Assembly (NCBI RefSeq): GCF_003966265.1
Contig: NZ_RXNV01000008.1
Span: 106,782-170,781 of the forward strand
From: Shewanella atlantica
GTDB lineage: Bacteria; Pseudomonadota; Gammaproteobacteria; Enterobacterales; Shewanellaceae
DNA: 64,000 nucleotides
Direction of reading: 5' to 3'
The notes under the pieces are model-generated. The model made no database searches, was not told where the DNA came from, and saw only the letters and a list, made by a program, of their open reading frames with translations. Positions 8,789 through 17,337 of the stretch are shown here, piece by piece (position 1 is the first letter of the stretch; every line of letters begins with the position of its first letter). A program made the position numbers and the translations under genes.

Positions 8789-11700
8789 GTGAAATTATCT
8801 TATAAGAAAAGCCTTATTGCAGCGGCATTGAGTATAACGCTCACCCCTGCATCCCAAGCATCAATGCTAGACAGTCGAGGACTTGACCCCGACAGCGGTC
8901 AACGTAGCAATAAACTCCAACCTAGCAAGCGAAATACAGATAACCTCTACATGGTTATGCTTGATGAGCAACCACTGGCGACCTACAGGGGTGATATTGC
9001 CAACTTAAAAGCCACCAGCTTACTAAGCAATGATGCTAACAAACGAAAAAGTACTGGTACATTAGATGTGCAAAGTGCGGCGAGTCAAAACTATCTCAGC
9101 TACTTAGCCACGCAAAAACGTAGCACGATTAATCGCGCTCAAAAGAGCCTCAAGCGCCAGCTGGCCATTCAGAATAATTACCAAATTGCCCTTAACGGCT
9201 TTAGTACTGAATTAACAGAAGAGGAAGCCAAGCTTTTAGGTACAGTTGATGGGATTAAATTCGTTCAAAAAGTAGAAAGACGTTTCCTCACTACCGATTC
9301 TGGCCCCAGTTACATTCAAGCGCCTTCAGCTTGGGATGGCACTGCAACGGGAATAGCCAGCAAAGGCGAAGGTGTTATCGTCGGTATTCTCGATACCGGG
9401 ATCAGCGCCTTCAACCACTCATTTGCCGATATTGGTGGCGATGGCTACGATCATACCAACCCATTGGGGGAAGGCGTATACCTAGGCCATTGCAACGACT
9501 CTGAACTTGCCCATTACTGCAACGATAAGCTGATTGGGATCTGGGCCCATGACGGAGTTTTGGCTGACTATACTCCCGAAGGTGATGATGTGATTGGAAT
9601 CGACCATAATGGTCATGGCTCCCATACAGCATCAACCACAGCTGGCAACGTAGTAAAAAACGTTCCTATCTACAATGTGATGGGTGATAAGGCTGAGTTT
9701 ACTTTCGGTCAAATCAGCGGCGTAGCCCCCCACGCTAACATTGTTTCTTACCAAGTTTGCGCCGCCGACGCGGGTTGCTGGCCCGACGTTAGTGCGCTCG
9801 CAGTTGAACATGCTATCGCTAATGGCGTTCAAGTACTCAATTACTCGGTAGGTGGCGGAGCCAGTAACCCTTGGTACGATACCGATGCTCAAGCTTTTTT
9901 AGCGGCCCGAGAGGCTGGGATCCATGTGGCCACCTCTGCCGGGAATTCTGGCCCTGAAGCTGGCACTGTCGGCTCTCCCGGTAATGCCCCTTGGTTAACA
10001 ACCGTTGCCGCCTACACCCATGACCGCGGATTTACCGATAAAGAAGTGAGCTTCAGTGGTGGTGACTTTGCCCTAGCGAGTTTATCTGGCAAAGGCGCGA
10101 CAAATGGGATCTCAGCTAAAGTGGTACACGCCGAGGATTTTGGTGATGCAGACTGTTTAAACCCATTTACGGAAAACACCTTTAGCGGTGAAATTGTGGT
10201 TTGCCAACGTGGCGAAATTGCCCGCGTATCAAAAGGAACAAATGTGTTGGCTGGCGGTGCGGGAGGCATGATATTAGTCAACGTGGATGGCAGTTCTGAA
10301 ACCATCGATGCCGACTTCCATGTGCTACCTGCAATCCATATCGATGCTTTACAGGGGAGTGAACTCACCGCTTGGTTAGCCACCGGCGAAGATCATATGG
10401 CGACGATTGGCGCCTCAACCATGGAGAATGCTCCCGAGAACGCTGACATAGCAGCAGTATTTACCTCTCGCGGACCTGAGCCCATCATGAACCGCTGGCT
10501 AACCCCTCATGTTGCCGCACCAGGCGTAGCGATTTATGCCGCCAACTCTGAATATCAGCCATGGCGAGAGCAAAAAACCGAGTCGCCTTACACCTTTATG
10601 GATGGCACATCGATGTCTAGCCCCCATGTAGCTGGAGCGATGGCGCTGATGACAGCCCTTAAGCCCGAGTGGACACCCGCGCAGCTACAATCGGCGTTGA
10701 TGCTGAGTGCAGAATTTAATACCCGCAAAGATGACGGGGTGACGCCATCGGACTTTTTTGACTCGGGAGCAGGTAGCATTCGTATTAATAACGCCCTCAA
10801 TACGGGTCTAATTATGGATGTAACCTATCAAGAGTACGTGGATGCCAACCCAGATATTGGTGGCAAACCTGAAGCGATGAACATGCCATCGGCGGTACAA
10901 CAAAACTGCATGATAAGCTGTAGCTGGACACGCACATTCACTGCAACCTCGCCGTCGACTTGGACCGTAAGCGGCGATACTAGCGTGAATGGTTTAACCA
11001 TTAGTGCTTCCCCTAGCAGCTTTAGCCTAGCAGCTGGAGAAAGTATCACCTTGGAAGTGAATGCCACCATATCTAACGGTTTCAATTCAGAATACGGTAT
11101 GGGTCGACTCCTACTCACCCCTTCCAATGGGAGTTTAACCCCGTCAGCTATGCCAGTAATCGGTACATTTGTCGCTGGCAGTTTCCCTGAAGCCACCTAT
11201 CTTGAAACCAGTAAAAATAAAGACAGTGCAGCCATAGAAGGTGTCACAACAGTTGGTAGTAGTGAGCTTCAAGTTGCTGTTTTCGAACTGGCAGAAGTTG
11301 AACGTATCGACGTCGCTATTCCACGAGATGATAGCGATGATGCCAGTTGGCCGACTAATGTCTGGAATGATAGCCGCTTTTTCCATTCTCAACTCATTAA
11401 CGTCACACCAAATACCAAGCGTATTGTGGCGCGAATCAAACAGACTACATCACCGGATCTTGACCTCTATATCGGCCGAGACGCCAACTATAACGGCAAG
11501 CCTGACGATTACTTTGAAATGGCTGAACTGCTGTGTATGAGCGCCACAGAAACCGCACTAGAGAACTGCGTAGTCGACAACCCCCAACCTGGCAGTTACT
11601 ACGTAGCTGTGCACAATTTTGGTGATACTTCAGCACCTTCAGACACGGTAGATGACATCACTATAGAACTTGCTGTTATCGATAAAGATGACTCGAGTAT

Positions 11701-12616
11701 CAGTGTAGATTTCAAAACACAAGTCGATGCTCGAGAAGATATAGGCCTAGTACTCAACTGGGATAAAACGCTGCAACCAGACACTCTCTATATGACTGCC
11801 GTTGAGATAGGAACAGGAGTCGATACTCCAGCTAACATAGGCTTGATGCCTATCGAGCTATATAGAAACGCGACCTTTGTAAGCAGCAGCTTAGATAAGA
11901 GCGAGCTCAACACTGGTGAGAGTCTGACTCTATCGGTTGAACTAGTGGCTAATACAAGCGATATCGATATGATTTTCGATATTCAAGCCACACTACCTGA
12001 AGGCGTCGTTATCGAAAGTGACAGCCATGAAGGTAGTCTGGATGGACAGGTCATTAGCTGGCAGATCACTCAAGCACCGCAGAGTGATGCTCAAACGATC
12101 ACTCTAAGCTTAAGTACTAACGACATGGTGATGTCAGAAGAGTTAATCTTTGAGGTCTCTCATACCGTCAACGACAATCAACAGAGCGAAATACTAGAAC
12201 CTGTACACCTAGAGGGGATCCCAGTAGCTCTGATTAACGAAGAGAGTGAGCTTACTCTGTCAGCCGATGAGCAAACCTCAGTCACTCTGACCGCAGCCTC
12301 TAGTACTGTACCGAACAGTGATGATATAGCAACCTATACCTGGACCCAGGTTTCAGGTCCTGAAATCAGCATAGAAGATATGAGTCAAGCTGAGCTCAAC
12401 TTGGTACTGCCTGATGTGACAAATGATGATGTCGCCGTGCTGGAGCTAACCATAAGCAATGGTGAGAAGACATCCGTGGCAGCAATAGTAACGATATCTA
12501 TCGTGGCAGAAATAGCTCCGACACCAGAGCCAACTCCTGAATCGAGCGGTGGTGCACTAAGTATCAGTGTCCTACTGCTTGGCTTACTTGGTTTACGCCG
12601 TCAGCGCAAAAGATAG
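8789..12616 (+). CDS. Secreted S8 subtilisin-like serine peptidase with PA insert and GlyGly-CTERM tail
   Basis: 1,275 residues from a GTG preceded by GAGGAAG. A signal peptide ends near residue 24, and a long I9-type inhibitor propeptide runs to about 170. The peptidase domain keeps every catalytic residue: Asp202 (GILDTGIS), His276 (HNGHGSHT), Asn386 (SAGNSGPE) and Ser608 (DGTSMSSPHVAG). A protease-associated (PA) domain is inserted at about 445-540, as in lactocepin- and cucumisin-like enzymes. Beyond 700 come beta-sandwich regions, including a PKD/REJ-like repeat (YTWTQVSGP). The C terminus has the GlyGly-CTERM pattern (SSGGALSISVLLLGLLGL then RRQRKR), so it is probably processed by a rhombosortase and exported by type II secretion. 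It is divergent from the Ser-less homologue. Role: degradation of external protein. Confidence 0.92.
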   Translation: MKLSYKKSLIAAALSITLTPASQASMLDSRGLDPDSGQRSNKLQPSKRNTDNLYMVMLDEQPLATYRGDIANLKATSLLSNDANKRKSTGTLDVQSAASQNYLSYLATQKRSTINRAQKSLKRQLAIQNNYQIALNGFSTELTEEEAKLLGTVDGIKFVQKVERRFLTTDSGPSYIQAPSAWDGTATGIASKGEGVIVGILDTGISAFNHSFADIGGDGYDHTNPLGEGVYLGHCNDSELAHYCNDKLIGIWAHDGVLADYTPEGDDVIGIDHNGHGSHTASTTAGNVVKNVPIYNVMGDKAEFTFGQISGVAPHANIVSYQVCAADAGCWPDVSALAVEHAIANGVQVLNYSVGGGASNPWYDTDAQAFLAAREAGIHVATSAGNSGPEAGTVGSPGNAPWLTTVAAYTHDRGFTDKEVSFSGGDFALASLSGKGATNGISAKVVHAEDFGDADCLNPFTENTFSGEIVVCQRGEIARVSKGTNVLAGGAGGMILVNVDGSSETIDADFHVLPAIHIDALQGSELTAWLATGEDHMATIGASTMENAPENADIAAVFTSRGPEPIMNRWLTPHVAAPGVAIYAANSEYQPWREQKTESPYTFMDGTSMSSPHVAGAMALMTALKPEWTPAQLQSALMLSAEFNTRKDDGVTPSDFFDSGAGSIRINNALNTGLIMDVTYQEYVDANPDIGGKPEAMNMPSAVQQNCMISCSWTRTFTATSPSTWTVSGDTSVNGLTISASPSSFSLAAGESITLEVNATISNGFNSEYGMGRLLLTPSNGSLTPSAMPVIGTFVAGSFPEATYLETSKNKDSAAIEGVTTVGSSELQVAVFELAEVERIDVAIPRDDSDDASWPTNVWNDSRFFHSQLINVTPNTKRIVARIKQTTSPDLDLYIGRDANYNGKPDDYFEMAELLCMSATETALENCVVDNPQPGSYYVAVHNFGDTSAPSDTVDDITIELAVIDKDDSSISVDFKTQVDAREDIGLVLNWDKTLQPDTLYMTAVEIGTGVDTPANIGLMPIELYRNATFVSSSLDKSELNTGESLTLSVELVANTSDIDMIFDIQATLPEGVVIESDSHEGSLDGQVISWQITQAPQSDAQTITLSLSTNDMVMSEELIFEVSHTVNDNQQSEILEPVHLEGIPVALINEESELTLSADEQTSVTLTAASSTVPNSDDIATYTWTQVSGPEISIEDMSQAELNLVLPDVTNDDVAVLELTISNGEKTSVAAIVTISIVAEIAPTPEPTPESSGGALSISVLLLGLLGLRRQRKR

Positions 12617-12655
12617 TTACTGGTTTACGTTTCAATTAATGAGAAGGAGTAAAAA

Positions 12656-12856
12656 CTAAGGTTTCTTGTCAATCTTTCCGGCCGCTCTGCGGTCGGCTTT
12701 TTTTATCATATCTAGCTGAGCTGCCGCCTTCTCAACATCAACAAGATAAATTAACAAGCCCCAGCCGGCAAAGAGGTGCTTAAGTGTGTGCCCGCTAACG
12801 CTCTCAATAATCACTAGATAGACCGCTTCATCCAAGCATTCTGCAATTTTGGCCAT
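12656..12856 (-). CDS. Small hypothetical protein, 66 residues
   Basis: An ATG-initiated frame with a modest AAGG about 11 bases upstream. The protein has a central hydrophobic stretch (HLFAGWGLLIYLVDV) and a lysine/arginine-rich tail. I do not recognise a family. Its last 15 codons lie across the hairpin that terminates the convergent peptidase gene, which makes that tail a by-product of the terminator. It could be a real short protein divergent from folM, or chance. Confidence 0.35.
   Translation of the reverse strand: MAKIAECLDEAVYLVIIESVSGHTLKHLFAGWGLLIYLVDVEKAAAQLDMIKKADRRAAGKIDKKP
12676..12704 (+). terminator. Terminator of the active S8 peptidase gene
   Basis: CCGGCCGC and GCGGTCGG form a GC-rich stem followed by a run of seven T on the plus strand, 60 bases past the peptidase stop codon. 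It overlaps the 3' end of the 66-codon minus-strand frame. Confidence 0.75.
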
Positions 12857-12935
12857 CAGATAAAAGCCTTAAATGGTACCGCTCCTGTGATAGATTACTT
12901 CTCTAATAACATTAAAAAGTAGCGGGGATATTGAG

Positions 12936-13649
12936 ATGAGAACGATAGTTATCACCGGGTCTAGCCGAAGGCTCGGCTTATTCCTGGTAGAAAAATTTCT
13001 TTCTATGGGCGACACCGTGATCGCTGTGACAAGAAGTGATCCTCAAGATTTTCAACCAATCAGTTCAGAACACTTACATCTCATTCAAATAGACAGTTAT
13101 GATCAATTAGGAATAACGAAAACGATGCAGGCGATCGAGGCTCTGGCTGACAGAGTCGATCTGCTGATTAACAATGCCTCAATGTATGACGCAGATCCCG
13201 AGAGTGTTGAAGAGTTAGAAGACCACTATCTATCACTGTTCAATGTCCATATGTTGTTTCCCAGCCTGTTAATCTCAGCCTTGAAAGAACGAATGTACAA
13301 CGAAAGTACGCCCGGTGTAGTGATTAATATGACGGATATTTATGCCGATAACCCAAACCCGGAATATTCGTTGTATTGTTCGACTAAGTCTGGATTAGAG
13401 AGTCTGACTCGGTCATTTGCAAAGAAATTTGCCCCCGGGATACGTTGCAACTCAATCATGCCCGGCCCGATACAGTTTCTTGAACAACACACAGAACAGC
13501 AAAAGTCAGAGGTGTATAAGGAGACCCTGCTACCGTTCGAAGGTGGCTATATGCCGGTCTTTCAAGCCGTGACTTTCCTGCTCGATAACCATTATGTTAC
13601 CGGAACCAGCATTAAAGTTGATGGCGGTAGGTCCATCTGTAGAGGGTAG
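12936..13649 (+). CDS. folM: Dihydromonapterin reductase FolM (short-chain dehydrogenase)
   Basis: 237 residues of the classical SDR fold: cofactor motif TGSSRRLG at the N terminus, NNAS after strand 4, and catalytic Tyr/Lys in YCSTKSGLESL. The C terminus GTSIKVDGGRS matches FolM and pteridine reductases. FolM reduces dihydromonapterin (and dihydrofolate) with NADPH to the tetrahydro form, the cofactor of phenylalanine hydroxylase in several Gammaproteobacteria. The start ATG has GGGGAT upstream. An HPPK-like gene on the other strand overlaps its last 120 bases, so two pterin genes meet tail to tail. I judge FolM the more secure of the two in the overlap because its C-terminal motif is conserved. 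Confidence 0.85.
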   Translation: MRTIVITGSSRRLGLFLVEKFLSMGDTVIAVTRSDPQDFQPISSEHLHLIQIDSYDQLGITKTMQAIEALADRVDLLINNASMYDADPESVEELEDHYLSLFNVHMLFPSLLISALKERMYNESTPGVVINMTDIYADNPNPEYSLYCSTKSGLESLTRSFAKKFAPGIRCNSIMPGPIQFLEQHTEQQKSEVYKETLLPFEGGYMPVFQAVTFLLDNHYVTGTSIKVDGGRSICRG

Positions 13650-14054
13650 GCCGTATCGTGTCAGATCGACATATAGACTTTTCTCTACCGTAAGCAGACT
13701 GGAGACATAAGACTCACTGGAAGAGAGGAAGAGTGAAAAATCTAACCTGTCTGAACATGTCACAATATCGATATCTGCCACCCTATCGACACGCGAACAA
13801 TCTAAAGCTGTACGATCTCTGCCGAGTGACGTTTCTATTGCATTGGTCATCAGCTTAATGTCACCGGGCTCCTTAGCCGATTCAACGATGGCCAAGGAGT
13901 TTAGAAACCTGTGTTCGCTTTCGATACCCACGGGCTCGGTGTAAATGAAGGGAAAGCCTATGACGTCCCCAAAACTCTGACATAAGGCTGAGGTAATTCT
14001 CACGGCATTCAGCTCGGGAGTGATATTGGTTCCGATTGAAAGGTAATAAAACAT
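13530..14054 (-). CDS. HPPK-like (FolK family) pterin pyrophosphokinase homologue
   Basis: 174 residues. The N terminus YYLSIGTNI and the motifs EPVG, RFLNSLAIVES, LGRDR and DIDIV follow 6-hydroxymethyl-7,8-dihydropterin pyrophosphokinase in order; the two Asp of DIDI correspond to the metal-binding Asp pair. HPPK transfers pyrophosphate from ATP to the pterin in folate synthesis. A second main folK normally lies beside panBC elsewhere in such genomes, so this is probably a paralogue. The core domain ends before the overlap with folM; the last 40 residues are encoded antisense to it. The gene starts one base after the stop of the pore-protein gene and has no good ribosome site of its own, suggesting translational coupling. 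Confidence 0.7.
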   Translation of the reverse strand: MFYYLSIGTNITPELNAVRITSALCQSFGDVIGFPFIYTEPVGIESEHRFLNSLAIVESAKEPGDIKLMTNAIETSLGRDRTALDCSRVDRVADIDIVTCSDRLDFSLFLSSSESYVSSLLTVEKSLYVDLTRYGLPSTDGPTAINFNAGSGNIMVIEQESHGLKDRHIATFER

Positions 14055-14055
14055 C

Positions 14056-15708
14056 TTATCGCAATAATTTCCTTATATATGCACCGATAAATACAGTAAT
14101 AAAGAGCACCCCGATAAATGACTCGAGTGTTACTACATTAGCAATCATACCGTCGGGGTCATAACCGGTCCAGGTACCAAAAAATGAACTGATAAAGCTC
14201 TGAATACTCAATGCGAAAGCGGTTAATATTGTTGCCTTAGGCTCTATAAACAGATAACCCACAGCAAATAATGCTATTAACAGGATAGATGAAATGGCGA
14301 TATTTGACAGCCTTACACCCCAGCCGAAAATTCCTCCCAAAAGAAACCGGGATAACTTCCGTGGGTGATAACATTGCCTCATATAAAAAAACGCCACATC
14401 CTCCATCTCTAACTTACCGGCATCGGCTAACCAATGTTTCAGCGCGCAATATTGATCCCCTAATAGTCGGGGATCTTTTTCTGACAAGGTTGCAAAGCTC
14501 CTGGGTTTAAAAATACCGCCTCTACCATTGCCATAAAGCGACTCAACCGGGTGCAGCAGAAATTTAGCCGTCGTGAATCGATGTAAGTTTAGTCCACCTG
14601 AGTCACTCAGTTTATTATCTTCAAAATAGGTGACCTCACTGACCGCCGTACCCGACAGATCAAACTTGCCCTGAAAGTCATTTCTATCGACTCTTAAGTG
14701 TCGCCCTACACTGCTGTGTATCAATGATACGGCCGTATCGCTTCCAGGCTTGCTCGAGCTGGTTCTACAATCGTATATGGCGAGGTCGTTAGTAATTGAA
14801 AGGTGATTGAGCTCAATACTTTTACTGCATATACCCGACATATTCAGTTCATCGGAGATCAAGTGCTCAATCACAAGTTCGCCGCTGAGTCTGATATCCT
14901 CAATTTTGAACATGCTTTGTATTGTCGTGCGATTCGCTTTCTCATATTCATAAAGCTCTTTACCGACAATGATTGAACCAATCGATGGTTTCTTATCTAA
15001 AATTTCATCCCTATCCTGCTGATATAGGATCTGAACTTCATTTTTAAACTCCCCTCCAATGGAAACCACGCCAGGGATCACCATCTCATTAAGCCAAAAT
15101 AGGTCATCTCCTCCCTTAACTCCCAGGTCGAGATAGAGGTTCTCAGCTTCAATACCTCTGAACGAAGCTCCTCCTAATCCGGAAAAGTCTGCATTTTCAA
15201 GATGTACGTCGCCGTTAACTTGAGTCGATTTGAGACTGAAATGTTGGTTGAAGGTACAATTTGGCAGCCATAGGTCGCCATAAAGCTTGCAAGATATCAG
15301 CCTGAAGTTCCCCTCAAAGCAGCAATCAATAAAGCAGAGACTCTTAGGGATAACGACTTTATCAATTTCAATATCTTCGAAAATGCAGCCCATAAAAATA
15401 ATGGTTTTTTCCGATAGTATGGATTCGTAGAAGTCTTGATAGGAGATATTTCTGTTTTTTATAACGACACAAGGTGTTAGCTCAATATTACTATCGAGAT
15501 TGATCTCGCGTATGTGGACTCCCCTGCTGTGGGGTAGATCCTCTCTTTTCTCGATATCGGCCAGAAATGTGGTATTGCCATTGAGATACCTGATCCCATG
15601 CCGCTTAAGCTCATGCCAATAGGTAAAGTAGATCTTCTGCGCATCATCCGTAAATAAACAGAATCGATGATTTTTCTGATCGAAGTAAAGACATTGATAA
15701 TTCTTCAT
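14056..15708 (-). CDS. Pentapeptide/beta-helix-like protein with a C-terminal two-helix pore domain
   Basis: 550 residues from ATG 15708; an upstream TTG frame start (15756) is less likely. Residues about 90-430 repeat short F-x-x-C/N/G-x-F units (FIDCCFEGNFRLISC, GDLWLPNCTF, FSLKS, GDVHLENADF), as in pentapeptide or other right-handed beta-helix proteins. A membrane helix at about 467-490 and another at about 528-545 flank a re-entrant segment (FALSIQSFISSFFGTWTG). This layout resembles two-TM ion channels, including known pentapeptide-repeat proteins that carry such a channel, but the K+ filter TxGYGD is replaced by TGYDPDG, so selectivity is unknown. Not a family I can name. Stop codon lies one base from the HPPK-like start, so the two are co-transcribed. 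Confidence 0.65.
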   Translation of the reverse strand: MKNYQCLYFDQKNHRFCLFTDDAQKIYFTYWHELKRHGIRYLNGNTTFLADIEKREDLPHSRGVHIREINLDSNIELTPCVVIKNRNISYQDFYESILSEKTIIFMGCIFEDIEIDKVVIPKSLCFIDCCFEGNFRLISCKLYGDLWLPNCTFNQHFSLKSTQVNGDVHLENADFSGLGGASFRGIEAENLYLDLGVKGGDDLFWLNEMVIPGVVSIGGEFKNEVQILYQQDRDEILDKKPSIGSIIVGKELYEYEKANRTTIQSMFKIEDIRLSGELVIEHLISDELNMSGICSKSIELNHLSITNDLAIYDCRTSSSKPGSDTAVSLIHSSVGRHLRVDRNDFQGKFDLSGTAVSEVTYFEDNKLSDSGGLNLHRFTTAKFLLHPVESLYGNGRGGIFKPRSFATLSEKDPRLLGDQYCALKHWLADAGKLEMEDVAFFYMRQCYHPRKLSRFLLGGIFGWGVRLSNIAISSILLIALFAVGYLFIEPKATILTAFALSIQSFISSFFGTWTGYDPDGMIANVVTLESFIGVLFITVFIGAYIRKLLR

Positions 15709-15876
15709 TGCGGCCGCTTCTTTCCTTGTTTCGCAAAACCTTATATTTAATACCAATCAGTATAAGCTCAATAATTCAGCATATTGAATGATGGTAACCC
15801 AAAAATATTAATGGGTCACACACAAATAAAGTGGCTTCAATAAGATTTACCAGAAGTCAGTTCACAGCAAGCATCA

Positions 15877-16203
15877 CTAATGACTATGTCCCTGAGACAG
15901 GTTGATCATGACAACACCAAGGGCTACCAACAACATACCAATCCAGGCAGTCATATCCAGATGCTGACGATAGAAGAGTGCAGAAAGCAGTGTCACGGTC
16001 ACAATGGCCATCCCAGCCCAGAGGGCGTGTACAACACCGACAGGCATTCCCTTCATCGCCTGACCTAAGAAAAGAAAAGCCGTCAGATGTCCCAAGATCA
16101 CCATAACTGCGGGAAGTGGGCGAGTGAAGCCATCGGTCGCCTTAAGCGCCACATGAGACAAGGCTTCAGCCATGACGCCCAGTAACAGAAAGATCCAACT
16201 CAT
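15877..16203 (-). CDS. Small multidrug resistance (SMR) family transporter, EmrE-like
   Basis: 108 residues with four predicted membrane helices. The membrane-embedded Glu of SMR proteins is present in helix 1 (LGVMAEALSHVALKA). LWAGMAIV in helix 3 and GMLLVALGVVMINL in helix 4 match EmrE more than the guanidinium exporters (Gdx/SugE). Acts as a dimeric H+-coupled exporter of small cations in the inner membrane. Placed just after frmA-frmB on the same strand but with its own promoter behind a strong terminator; this promoter carries the same 14-bp box as the frmA promoter, so the exporter seems to belong to the formaldehyde regulon. Substrate unknown. Confidence 0.85.
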   Translation of the reverse strand: MSWIFLLLGVMAEALSHVALKATDGFTRPLPAVMVILGHLTAFLFLGQAMKGMPVGVVHALWAGMAIVTVTLLSALFYRQHLDMTAWIGMLLVALGVVMINLSQGHSH

Positions 16204-16266
16204 AATAAAGGCCTTAATTTAAAATGTGCGGCAGGTCAGCAGCATTGATTGTGATTAGTTGCATCT

Positions 16267-16331
16267 ATTATATTTATATTGATTCAGATGATAATCAGCT
16301 CAAATAACAAATCACTTTTACCGAGTTGTAA
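16267..16331 (-). promoter_or_regulatory. Promoter of the SMR gene with regulon box A
   Basis: On the minus strand: box TTACAACTCGGTAA (16318-16331), exactly 23 bases, -35 TTATCA (16289-16294), 16-base spacer, -10 TATAAT (16267-16272). The box is followed by AAGTGATTT. Same geometry as four other promoters nearby. Confidence 0.8.
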
Positions 16332-16348
16332 TAAATATTTGGGAGCCG

Positions 16349-16380
16349 AAAAAAAGGTGTCGCCATAAATGGCAACACCT
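16349..16380 (-). terminator. Terminator of frmA-frmB
   Basis: Minus strand: AGGTGTTGCCAT pairs with ATGGCGACACCT, then six T. It separates the frm operon from the SMR promoter, which starts within 20 bases. Confidence 0.88.
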
Positions 16381-16411
16381 CTTCAATCGAATCCTATTCG
16401 GGAAACAGCAG

Positions 16412-17251
16412 TTACTTACTCAGGTGCTCAGCATGAAAACGTAGATGGTTTTCCAGGAAACTTGAGATGAAATAGTAACTGTGGTCATACCCTTCACGAT
16501 AATTGAGCTCCAGCGGGTAACCGTTAACCTTAGCTGCGGCTTCAAGCACTTCGGGCTTCAACTGCTCAACAAGAAAATCATCGGCGTCACCCTGATCGAC
16601 CAAAGCCGGCACAAACTGGATCGCCTTACGCATCAAGACGCTGGCGTCATATTCTGTCCATGTTGCCGAATCCCGGCCCAGATAGGCGGTCAACGCCTTC
16701 TTGCCCCAAGGGCAGTTAATCGGGTTACTGATGGGGCTAAATGCCGATACAGACTGATATGACTCTGAGTTACGCAGTGCGATAACTAACGCACCGTGTC
16801 CGCCCATTGAGTGCCCCGCAATTGAGCGTTTATCACTGACAGGGAACATAGATTCGATCAGTTTTGGCAATTCATCGACGACGTAATCGTACATGCGGTA
16901 ATGGCGATTCCACGGCGCCTGAGTCGCATTAACATAAAAGCCCGCCCCTTTACCAAGGTCGTAACCTTCATCATCGGCTACATCATCACCCCTTGGGCTG
17001 GTATCCGGTGCAACGATAGCAATGCCAAGTTCGGCGGCCAGTGCTTGTACACCCGCTTTCTGCATAAAGTTTTCATCTGTGCAGGTTAAACCGGAAAGCC
17101 AGTACAGAACCGGGACCTTCTCGCCGTTTGATGCTTGTGGCGGCAGATAGATAGCGAATCGCATGCCACAATTTAACGTTTGAGAGTGATGACTATACTG
17201 CTTATGCCAACCACCAAAACTCTTATTCACACTAATATTTTCAATTGTCAC
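16412..17251 (-). CDS. frmB: S-formylglutathione hydrolase
   Basis: 279 residues, the usual length for esterase-D-type S-formylglutathione hydrolases. The nucleophile elbow is GHSMGGHGALV and the catalytic His lies in GYDHSYYFI; the WLSGLTCTDENF segment near residue 50 is typical. It hydrolyses S-formylglutathione to formate and glutathione in the cytoplasm, the last step of glutathione-dependent formaldehyde oxidation. It follows frmA by 86 bases on the same strand and ends at a strong terminator, so the two form an operon driven from the box-B promoter. Confidence 0.96.
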   Translation of the reverse strand: MTIENISVNKSFGGWHKQYSHHSQTLNCGMRFAIYLPPQASNGEKVPVLYWLSGLTCTDENFMQKAGVQALAAELGIAIVAPDTSPRGDDVADDEGYDLGKGAGFYVNATQAPWNRHYRMYDYVVDELPKLIESMFPVSDKRSIAGHSMGGHGALVIALRNSESYQSVSAFSPISNPINCPWGKKALTAYLGRDSATWTEYDASVLMRKAIQFVPALVDQGDADDFLVEQLKPEVLEAAAKVNGYPLELNYREGYDHSYYFISSFLENHLRFHAEHLSK

Positions 17252-17337
17252 GCTTGAGTCTCCTTAATCGCTCCGGCTTAGCCTGTGATACCACTGATTA
17301 AGCCGGAACTGCAGGACAGATATCTTATCGATAGCTA

